Shown: positions 55,791 to 64,000 of the stretch, piece after piece
Layout: every line of letters begins with the position of its first letter
Numbering within the stretch: the first letter of the stretch is position 1
Assembly: GCA_008802785.1 (NCBI GenBank)
Contig: VUYT01000001.1
Coordinates: forward strand, 744,001-808,000
Source of the DNA: Symmetrospora coprosmae
Lineage: Eukaryota; Basidiomycota; Cystobasidiomycetes; Symmetrosporaceae
Reading direction: 5' to 3'
DNA: 64,000 bases
Made by a program: the position numbers and the translations under genes
Notes under the pieces: generated by a model
Databases searched by the model: none
What the model was told of the DNA's origin: nothing
What the model saw: the letters and a program-made list of their open reading frames with translations, nothing else

Positions 55791-57446
55791 ATGCGAACGT
55801 CTGTCGAGACCTCACGGGCTGCATCCGAAAAGCGAGTCAGGAACTCGCCAGAGACGGCATCCGATAGCACCGTACGGCCAGATGCACAGGAAGGACCTGC
55901 AGAGAAGCAGAACGAGCGTGCACCTGTAGCGCTTGCGGAGGCGTCGGGCAGCGATGACTTTCCTGACGGCGGCCTCAGAGGTGAGCGCGCTGACGTTCCA
56001 TCTTTAGCCCATCGTCATTCATTGACGGTTCCACCTTTACAGCCTGGCTCGTCGTACTCGGCTCTTGGTTGATCTCCGCATGCTCCTTTGGCTACATCAG
56101 CAGTTTCGCAGTCTATCAAGGTGGGTCACGGTGCGATAAGTGGGCTGCGAGACCAAGCTGACGATCTTGGGTATAGGCTACTACGAGGCGAACCAGCTCT
56201 CCGACGAGACTCCATCGAACATTGCCTGGATTGGCTCGCTCCAGCTATTTCTGATCTTTTTCAGCGGCATCTTCACTGGGTACCTCTTTGATATCGGATA
56301 TTGCCGCCACATTCTTGCCGCTGGGTCCTGTCTGCTTGTCGTAGCGTAAGTGAGGACTCTCTGGATCATCGCAGTGGCCTCATAGCTGATGCTTTTTCTA
56401 CAGCCTCTTCACGACCGCCGAATGCGAGAGCCTGTGGCAGTTTGTCCTGGCGCAAGGCATTGTGGGCGGACTCGGCGCTGGCCTCGTCTTTCTACCAAGT
56501 GCCGCCGTCCTCAGCCACTGGTTCCGGAAGAAGCGTGCCCTCTCCTACGGGATTATTGCTACTGGCTCTTCCATGGGTGGCGTACTCTTCCCCATCATGC
56601 TCAACCGACTATTCCCCCAAGTCGGCTTCAAATGGGCAGTGCGCATAGCAGCGTTCGTCATGCTCGCATGCCTCATCACTGCAAACATCCTCATCCGCCC
56701 TCGCCTGCCCCCGCGGCAACGGGGAAGCTTCATCGAACTTCATCACTTCAAGGATCCAGCCTTCAGTCTTCTTGTTGCGGCTGCCTTTTTCATCATTCTA
56801 GGTGAGTGCAAATGTGGGTCGTTCCTTTTGTATCAGAAGCTGACACTTCCTCCCTTATGACAGGCATATATACTCCTATTTTCTACATTTCAACCTATGC
56901 GGAGAGCAGGGGAGTCGAGACGACCCTCGCATTCTACATCCTTGCCATCCTGAACGCATGCTCAATCCTGGGTCGGTTGATCCCAAACATCTTCGCGGAT
57001 AAGATTGGCCCACAGAAGTAGGTACTGACAATAGCGAGATGCACGATATTCAATGGCTGACAGGTCCATGCAGTATTCTTTATCCTGCATCCGCCCTGGC
57101 TGGCGTCCTATGCTTCGTCTTCTTCATTCCACAGACGACGGGCTCCATCATCGCATTCGCAGTCTTCTACGGGCCAGCATCCGGCGCATATGTCTCGACG
57201 ATCCCCGCGTGCGTCGCCAACCTCACGACAAACATGTCGGAGATTGGGATGCGGACCAGTCTCGGCTTCATGGTCATCTCGTTCGCCGCTCTAGCAGGAA
57301 CGCCAATCACCGGAGCGCTGCAGACGAGCACAGGGGGGTACGTAGCGCCCGCATGCTTTGCGGGCGCTGTTGTGCTGCTTGGCGTCGCGATCGGCCTTGT
57401 CGGCAGGCAGATCCAGGCAAAGCGGACTGGAACATGGAAAGTGTAA
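55791..57446 (+). CDS. MFS monocarboxylate-type transporter
   Basis: A 12-helix major facilitator of the fungal monocarboxylate (MCT-like) branch. The start at 55791 gives an acidic cytosolic N-terminus, then FPDGGLR joined to AWLVVLGSWLISACSFGY, the DGGxxAWxVxxGxF family motif at helix 1. Further helices: IAWIGSLQLFLIFFSGIFTG, GIVGGLGAGLVFLPSAAVLS, SHWFRKKRALSYGIIATGSS (loop and helix 5), IYTPIFYISTYAESRG, ILNACSILGRLIPNIFADKI, and a last exon from about 57071. The final intron lies near 57018-57070. The substrate (short organic acid or other) cannot be told from sequence. Confidence 0.88.
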
Positions 57447-57505
57447 GGTACGTGGAAAGTGTAAAGGCAGTGGAGCATGCACATAGCTGCAGATGTTGTT
57501 GTAGG

Positions 57506-59760
57506 CTACAGCGACTTGAAATCCTCAACCATGTCCGCGCAGCCAGCGAGCCCTGTTGAACGCTGGGGCTCGACCGTGACCCTGATGGACTTGGCGCCCT
57601 GGTGGAGCTTATCGGATATGCGCTCCATCACCACCGAGTAGTTTTGCCAGACGTCACTTAGTCCACGCATAAAGACAGTCTTGCGTATGATCGAGTCCTC
57701 CATGAGGTGATAGCCCTCAAGCGTTTCCGGAATCGCACGCGAGATGCCAGAGCTGAAACGAAGCGTCAGACGTGCATGGGTCGATCATGCGTCACGACTA
57801 CTCACAAAGGCTCAAGTAACGCCGCATCCTCTACATACTCCTCCTTGTATCCTGTGAAGCGGATGTCCACGGATCTGCAAAGATTGTCAGCAGAGCCGGC
57901 ACAAACGGGAGACAAAGCACGCTTACGCATGCGGCATGAGCACGTCGACGCTGGCCTGCCGACCCCTTTGCGCCGTCCAGACATCGGCATTGTGTGCCTC
58001 GTCCGACTTGGCGAGCTCCTTCGGCCCAGGCATCACGCGTTCTAGCGAAATGTAATCGAAAGGCGGCGTTGGCAGTTTCGGCGCGTAGAGCAGTCTCCGG
58101 ATGTTTGACGATTCAAGGCGCAGCTTGGAGAACTCGCGACCGGTCTGAATGAGGGAGAGCAAACTCGGAGGGGGGCTGGGTATGTGCGTCAGATAGGCAT
58201 ACAATCGGAAGAGTACTACCTGTCAGGCACCGACGCACCTGTGCATGAATGTGTGCGAGTCGCGCATTCCAGCGAGCTTGAGGAAGGAGGAAGCTTCAAT
58301 GAACCTCGATGCTCCTGGCCGGATGAGTAGGTGATGCCCAAAGCTGTTGTCGGCTACATATCAGCTCATTGGCTTGACCCGACAAATAGGCTGGACTCAC
58401 CTGGCTTTGACTGTTACTCCATCAAGCCCTCCCATAGCAGCCTGCAGGCAGTCGCCGACGGTTCCTCCAGAGCCATCCATACTGCGCGTCTGGACCGCCC
58501 CGTCGCTTTCCCTAGCGGGTTCGTCAGAGACCACCGAAGTGATTCTCGAGAGACCGTAAAGCGGGAGTGACGAGAGGTACCAGGGCGGAGCTTCTCGCAG
58601 CACGTGGGGTATAGCAGCGAAATTGGACATGCCCTCTTGGGAGAACACCGCCAACCTCGGCACCGAGGCACTGAGCGCGTCTCTCGATGCCAGCCTGCAC
58701 AGCATCGCCTCGACGGCTTCGATAGGCGCTCGAGACGTGCCGCGATACGTGACTTCCACCCTCGCAGCGTCGCTGGCGGCAGGCGAGACAAACGTCTCCG
58801 TAGCCACTGAGAGCGGCTTGTAGAGGTCTGCCCGCAGCCCTGCCGGGATGCCCGTGTCCAGCTCAACTGTTCGTATTTCCTGTCAGGAGCCCGTAAACTC
58901 AGCTTGATGGCGGGTAACTAACTGAGATATCTGTGAGCGGCACTTACAGACTGCACCTGCTTCCACCTGCCCTTGAAGGCCTCAACTTCCTCTGGCAGTC
59001 CTGTAACGCTCAAGGAGCCAGGATGCGATCCTCGCACGCTTGCTTTCGTCCCCGTCTTGCTCGCCATCCGCTGCAGCAGATCCCGGCCGTCCGACTTGCT
59101 CAACAGCAGGAAGAGCTCCTTCTCCGACAGCGGTATCTGCTCCTCGACCGTCCGGCTCTCGCGGGTAGCTCCCCTGTCCACCTTCTTCTCGTTCGCCAGG
59201 CGGACCTGCGGATCCGGCAGCTGCCACAGGTCTGTAACTAACCTGCGAACGAGAGTCTTCTTGGAAGCCTTGTTCGCCTCTGCTCGTGACATCTTGAGGT
59301 GCCGCGCCGCCAGCACCGAGATCTGCTTTCTCGCGAAAGCCTTGTCGAGATTGAGGAGAATGTGGTTGAAGCGGCGCGCATAGAGGGCAAAATCCGTGGA
59401 GTCTGTCAGATCCGTCTCTTTGGGTATGCGGAGGTTCCGGGGCAGGTAGGCGAGCAGGTCGTCCAGAGTTGGCTGTGGCGGTTCGTTCGGTGGTGAAGGG
59501 ATATCCGAGGCGGGTGCCGCAGGCGAGCCAGGCAGCTCGCTGAGCGATGTTGACGGAGGAGGCGGAGCTTGGAGGTTTGGCTGGCTGGATGACGCCTCTG
59601 TCCCGATGAAGCGTTTCCGTCCGGCCGACGCTACCAGTCGGGTCGCCCTGCGACGGCAGCATAGCAAGCATGGCACGACCGCCGCATTGTACGCTGACGG
59701 CGTTATGGTAGCCAGAGCATGCCTCGAGGTCGTGGCAATCGCCTGCCGAGCTGCCGACAT
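57506..59760 (-). CDS. SLS1-like mitochondrial expression factor
   Basis: Probably a mitochondrial inner-membrane protein like yeast Sls1, which couples expression of mitochondrial genes to translation. The first 50 residues (MSAARQAIATTSRHALATIT...) are a presequence rich in Arg and Ala. Then follow a Pro-rich linker, YARRFNHILLNLDKAFARKQ and KKTLVRRLVTDLWQLPDP, resembling the SLS1 N-terminal helical repeat (FxxxQLxxYxxxxxxxxxKxxLIxxILxxxW). Splicing VQS to EIRTVELDTGIPAGLRADLY shows that the downstream exons (58870-57506) belong here. The C-terminus has TVFMRGLSDVWQNYSVVMER. Five or so introns. The match is to pattern rather than long identity. Confidence 0.5.
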
Positions 59761-59934
59761 CTCTGGAAATCAATGCAGAGGGGATGTCTCGCTCGCGCGT
59801 GCAAGGCAGAAGGCAGCAGGCAGAGGGACGAAATCCCACTTGGCCTCTGACGCACTCGACGCCACTCCGCAACACAACAAGGAAGAAGAGCGAAACGCCG
59901 CAGACCCGTCTAAGCGCATAAAGCTGCTCATACA
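59761..59934. promoter_or_regulatory. Short bidirectional promoter, SLS1-like / small orphan
   Basis: 174 bp between two ATG codons, the tightest head-to-head spacing in the window. Confidence 0.4.
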
Positions 59935-60477
59935 ATGTCGCAGGTCATCAATGGCAAGCCTGCTGCACCCCTCGCCGCCCCCCCCGCTGCTCAGGGCCCG
60001 TTCAACGGCAGAGAGCTGGCGGCATACCTGAAGCAGTGTGAGCGAGCAGGCATGCAGCTTATACGCGGGGCAGCAGGTCTGTCGTTCTGTACTGATGGAT
60101 GCAGCCTACCTCCGTCTACGTCTACAGCATGGTCCAGCGTGGTGGAAGCGTCCAACAACCCCACCTTGCCTGCCTCCGGTGCGACAGTCCGCATGCACCG
60201 TCCGGCCGTGCGCTCACAGCGAGCACTGACCGTGTCCCTCTCCACCACCACAGAGAAGCCCGAAATGTTTCGAGCACCAGCAGGACCTGGAGGAGCGTGG
60301 GCGAGCGGAGCTGGAGGAGCATGGGGTGCGAGCAGGCCGAATGCGCAGCGGGATCAGCAGATGGCAGACGGACAGCCATTCCTCGTCGGACTCGCAAGAG
60401 CCGTCGATGCTCAGCGGAAACAGCAGCTGCCAGTACAGTCTCAGTCACAATCGCACCCAAAGCAGAGCAAGAAGTAG
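59935..60477 (+). CDS. Small orphan protein, gene model uncertain
   Basis: The start (MSQVINGKPAAPLAAPPAAQ) is supported by its position in a divergent promoter. An open frame of 180 codons follows, ending QSHPKQSKK. Possible introns make the model unsure: GTGAGC at about 60038 with an acceptor near 60080 is in phase, and an acceptor before 60253 would switch to a frame reading KCFEHQQDLEERGRAELEEH, which looks more protein-like (helical). No domain was recognised. It could be a small mitochondrial protein given its partner, but that is a guess from context only. Confidence 0.4.
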   Translation: MSQVINGKPAAPLAAPPAAQGPFNGRELAAYLKQCERAGMQLIRGAAGLSFCTDGCSLPPSTSTAWSSVVEASNNPTLPASGATVRMHRPAVRSQRALTVSLSTTTEKPEMFRAPAGPGGAWASGAGGAWGASRPNAQRDQQMADGQPFLVGLARAVDAQRKQQLPVQSQSQSHPKQSKK

Positions 60478-60872
60478 CTTCGCTTCTCTCAGTACCGTAC
60501 TGTGGGCCCTGTACTCGTACCACCACATGTAGCCTGTCTGCCTGCCTGCCTGCCTTTCTATGCCTGCTGCGCGCTCGTCCCTCCCCTTACCAGCATATTG
60601 CAGCACGCCCCTCAGAGAGGAGCACGGCAAGGACTCTGCCATATCAGAACATGCACAGCGCACCCAGCGGCGACCATCTGTCTGCCCCGTGCTGAAGAGA
60701 ATTAGAGGCTTCTCCTGTAGAGTAGAAAGGGGAACCACCGGAGTCACGTGCCCGCGGACGGCAGCGCCAGACCCTTGGGCAAGCTTCCCTACTCGATGTA
60801 CTCTGGCTGCCCCGCTGCTGTTACCCTCTTACTCGTTGGATTCCTCCCTGTCCACCACTTTCTTCGACACGT
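60478..60872 (+). promoter_or_regulatory. Spacer upstream of the DUF829 gene
   Basis: 395 bp. It contains a short CTGC tetranucleotide run at about 60537-60556 and otherwise nothing recognised. Confidence 0.35.
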
Positions 60873-62179
60873 ATGCTCCAACGCACTTTCTCCGTCAGCC
60901 TGCGTCACTGCTGCCTCCGACCCGTCTCTGCCGCCCGCGCCCCCGGTCCATTGAAAGCCGGGCCACTCTTGCGCGCGACCGCCTTCCCCTCTCCACCCTC
61001 CCTGCCCTCCCTGAGCATGCAGAACCGCTTTGCCTCTTCTTCTTCCTCCAGTACCAGCTCGTCGGCACCCTTGCTCGGCGCGTCTGCTCGGGGAAGCAGC
61101 GAACTGCAGCAGCTCGGGAAGGATGTCTGGCTCATTCCCGGCGACAAGGCGGCAAAGGACACTGAGAGGCAGCCGGATGTTTGTCATGCCATCTTACACG
61201 GCATCGGGGACGCTTTCTGGCAACTCTGACTGTTCCGCGCCTGCAGATCGTAGTCCTCTTTGGCTGGATGGACGCAAAGATCAACCACATCCAGAAGTAC
61301 GCGACCTCCTACGGGACTCTGTACCCACGGTCCGACCTCCTGATCGTGCAGAGCCATAGCAGTGAGCAGATGCGCAGCTTTCGCGTATTTCAAATCGCGA
61401 TGAAGCACTGATGAATTAGCGCAGACTTCTTCTGGTCCTCGCAGGCAAAGCGCGCAGCCACCATCGCACCAGCCGTAACCTATCTAGACAATGCGGGGCT
61501 CTCACCGGCTCCGTCGGCTCCGCCTACTCTGCAGCTGCACGCCTTCAGTAACGGAGGCGCCGCCCAGCTGCTCAACCTCGCCACCGTGCTCAAGGCGCGC
61601 AGGGGAGGGGCATCCCGCCCAGACAAGCACACCATGCCCACATCGACCATTATTATCGACTCGGCACCAGGAGGAGATGCACTTCGCGGCTTGCTCACCG
61701 CTTTCACCATGCCGCTCCCGACGATAGCAAAACCGCCAGTGATCGTGCTCGTCTGCGTCTTCTGGGCCGTGACAAAGCTCTACTCGGCGATTGCAGGGCC
61801 CGTATTCATCCACAAGCTGCGGGCGCAATTACTGGACCCTTCGATTCTGCCGCCAGGTTAGCCCAACGTGTATTAAAGCGCGGCTAAGAGACGCTAATCA
61901 AGCTACTTTTATAACCAGATGGCAAGCGCCTCTACGTCTACTCGAAGAACGACTCCATCATTCGCAAGGAGGATGTCGAGCAGCACATTGCCGATGCGCG
62001 ACAAGCTCAACTCGACGTGACGGTGGAAGCCTACGAGAATAGTCCACACGTAGCGCACGCCCGGACTGACGGGAAGCGGTGCGTGCAGCCGATCTGGGCG
62101 CGCGAGACAAGCTGACGTGGCTCCAACTCGCAGATATTGGGAAGCAGTAAAGAGTCTGTGGACACGGTCTCTGACGTGA
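60873..62179 (+). CDS. DUF829/TMEM53-family alpha/beta hydrolase
   Basis: An alpha/beta-hydrolase-fold protein of the DUF829 family (PaxU, TMEM53). The Arg/Ser/Ala-rich start MLQRTFSVSLRHCCLRPVSA looks like a mitochondrial presequence. The core begins IVVLFGWMDAKINHIQKYA after an intron with donor GTTTGT. The triad candidates are Ser in FSNGGAAQL, Asp in YVYSKNDSIIRKEDV and His in SPHVAHARTDGKRYWEAV, where the last exon (acceptor before 62136) completes the family's HVxHxRxxxxxYW block. A hydrophobic stretch, PPVIVLVCVFWAVTKLYSAI, lies between. The substrate is unknown; fungal members include PaxU of indole-diterpene clusters, but no such cluster is here. Confidence 0.78.
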
Positions 62180-62299
62180 TGCCGCGGTTTAAGATTGCGG
62201 TTGCATGGTTTCATTTATGCGGACTGCGAGGTGAAGTCCGTCCGCAGCAATTGCATGTCCGGATCTGCAGCAGGCCATACACGCTCACAGATGGTTCCA

Positions 62300-64000
62300 T
62301 CATCTGCCCCTACCATACACGCCCTCGACAACCTTGACCACCTCCCGCGCTGCCTTTGTGTCGTGGACTCGCAGGATGTCAACCTCTTGCGAAACGGCAA
62401 GCGCATGTACAGCGGAGCTCGCAATCTCGCGCTTTGTCGCATCAGGCTGGTCAATGAGCGTACCGAGGAACTTCTTGCGACTGACACCGAGAAGGACGGG
62501 AAATCCCTTGAGCAGGGCGGCGTCCTCGCTGTCCTCTGTCCGCGACACCCCGCCACGCCCGGTCACCGCAGGCAGATTCCTCAGAAGCTGATGGTTGCCC
62601 TCTGCGTTCTTGGAGAAGCCGATGCCGGGGTCGAGGATGATGTTCCAGCGCTTGATGCCACTTTCCAGCGCTCGCCGAACGGTGCGAGCAAGCTCGGTCC
62701 GCACGCCGCGGACAACGTCGTTTTCTTCGTACGTCTGGTGCACGACCTTGTTGACCTCCTCTGGCTTGCCCCGCATGTGCATGAGCACAAACGGGCAGTC
62801 CAGGTCCGCGACTGTGCTCAGCATGTTTGGGTCGTGCATACCGCCCGAGACGTCGTTGACGATGGTTGCGCCCGCTTCGATGGCTGCTCGGGCCACGCTC
62901 GCACGATACGTGTCCACGCTCAGTGGGACAGCGAGGCCCGCTTCCCGCACGGCGCGGATGACGGGGAGGACTCGCGACAGCTCCTCGGCTTCCGTGACGT
63001 GCGAAGAGCCAGGGCGCGTCGAGACTCCGCCAATATCGACAATGTCGGCGCCTGCCGCGACATGCTCCCGGACGGCCTGGAGGGCGCTCGGGACCGTCGT
63101 ATAGGCGCCGCCGTCCGAGAACGAGTCTGGAGTCACGTTGAGGATGGCCATGATGAGAGTGCGGGATGAGGAAGGGAAGGAAGGTATCGCGCGTTGAAGA
63201 CAGGATGGTGACGGAAGATCGGCCAAGAGCTCGTTCACTGTCCGCCGATGAACGGGATGCACGACCGTCGACGCAATGCTGCGAGTCAACAAGACTGTGA
63301 GCAGGCAGCGTCACGTTGAAGACTGATCGAGACAGGCGCCACCCACTCTGCCAATGGCCGCAACACAAACTCGCGCTCCTGGATCAGCGGATGCGGTATT
63401 GTCAGGTCGACCTCATCGTCTCGGAGCGTCTCCCACCCGGACGTCGAAGCCGATTGATACATCAAGATATCGAGATCAATCTCCCGTGGACCTTTGTCTA
63501 CCGTCTTGCGCCTGCCTATCCGGTGCTCGATTCCTTTGCAGAGGCGCAGGAGGTCTTGCGGGCTGAGCGGGGTGGCCACTTTGATGACCGCATTGAGGAA
63601 GCGGTCCTGCTCGAGGACATACATGGGCTCGGACTCGTACAGGAAGGACGTGTCCAGTATCCGAGTCAGCGGCTGGCTCGCATGGATGGATGCGGATGTT
63701 GACGGAGTCGAAGGCGGCGAGAGTATCGAAGGCCCGGCCGCGCTCAACAGCTGCATGGCTCGGCGTATGTGTGCCGATCGATCGCCGAGGTTAGAGCCCA
63801 GGGCAAGATATGCCGTGTTTTGCGTGCTTGCCGTGCTCGTCGAGAGCGGACGACCGCTGCCGCCTCCTGCTTCGGGAATGCACTGATTGTGGAAGAAGTG
63901 CCGATGCCGGATAGTCTCGACTGCGGTTGTCGAGGTCCACATGACGGCTTTTGGTTTGTCGAGTCTCACGCGGACTTTGGGTGCGCTTAGCTTGGTAATG
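62300..64000 (-). CDS. FOL1: Folate synthesis protein FOL1 (DHNA-HPPK-DHPS), 5' part missing
   Basis: Trifunctional enzyme making dihydropteroate; only the end of the aldolase domain, the pyrophosphokinase and the dihydropteroate synthase are in the window. At the right edge the frame reads APKVRVRLDKPKAVMWTSTT, the end of dihydroneopterin aldolase. HPPK: AYLALGSNLGDR, FLNAVIKVATPLSP, GPREIDLDILMY and IPHPLIQEREFVLRPLAE. DHPS, after an intron near 63345-63270: IMAILNVTPDSFSDGG, DIGGVSTRPGS, IVNDVSGGMHD, IILDPGIGFSKN and LLGVSRKKFLG. It ends VEGVYGRGR. Fusion order is the usual fungal one. It is convergent with the DUF829 gene. Confidence 0.94.

Noticed and set aside
62195-63169. Open frame of 324 codons on the + strand
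   Set aside because: It lies wholly antisense to the DHPS domain of FOL1. Its composition (His/Arg/Val/Asp-rich) is that expected from the complement of GC-rich coding sequence.

Overview
The window is nuclear DNA from a fungus, most likely a basidiomycete. About thirty genes sit on alternating strands, most cut by short GT-AG introns (roughly 50-90 nt, up to a dozen per gene), in GC-rich sequence. The gene set fits this: a GPI-type chitin deacetylase, a KRE6/SKN1 beta-glucan protein, a saccharopine dehydrogenase (fungal lysine pathway), a fused FOL1 folate enzyme and a DUF6533-type seven-helix protein. The subphylum is not settled; an intron-rich smut relative (Exobasidiomycetes) or a basidiomycete yeast would fit. 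CDS limits were read by hand from splice signals and family motifs. Spans run from start codon to stop codon and include introns.

Layout. 1-10 kb: the end of ISY1 (+), mitochondrial GTPase MTG1 (-), S-formylglutathione hydrolase (+), an orphan Met/Gly-rich protein (+), a tocopherol-cyclase-like protein (-), and tyrosyl-DNA phosphodiesterase TDP1 (+). 10-27 kb: an AlkB-type dioxygenase (-), KRE6/SKN1 (+), SAD1/USP39 (-), homocysteine S-methyltransferase (-), a GATA factor (+) and chitin deacetylase (-). 27-45 kb: IMP4 (+), TRM44 (-), FAM192A/FYV6 (+), LYS1 (-), a RecQ helicase (+), a class 1A dihydroorotate dehydrogenase (-), SWI5 (+), adenosine kinase (-), a U1A/U2B''-type protein (-) and uL1m (+). 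45-64 kb: a secreted HAD protein (-), DDI1 (-), a five-finger C2H2 protein (+), the DUF6533 protein (-), a 2.4-kb gene-poor island, an arrestin-like protein (+), an MFS transporter (+), an SLS1-like mitochondrial protein (-), a small orphan (+), a DUF829/TMEM53 hydrolase (+) and FOL1 (-), which runs off the right edge.

Themes. Five genes act in DNA repair or the damage response (TDP1, AlkB, RecQ, SWI5, DDI1). Four encode spliceosome parts (ISY1, SAD1, FYV6, U1A). Three serve mitochondrial translation or expression (MTG1, uL1m, SLS1-like). Two make ribosomes or modify tRNA (IMP4, TRM44). Two build the cell wall. The rest are mainly metabolic. I see no biosynthetic cluster. The gene order looks like ordinary fungal chromosome, with many head-to-head pairs sharing short promoters.

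Most worth a second look: the intronless class 1A dihydroorotate dehydrogenase among intron-rich genes; SWI5 built from six tiny exons; an IMP4 initiator exon that is only the ATG; the tocopherol-cyclase-like protein; a possible mitochondrial isoform of S-formylglutathione hydrolase; GATA sites upstream of the GATA factor; and the gene-poor island at 51.7-54.1 kb with a tRNA-like remnant and two orphan reading frames. I saw no CRISPR array, no recognisable transposon and no viral element.
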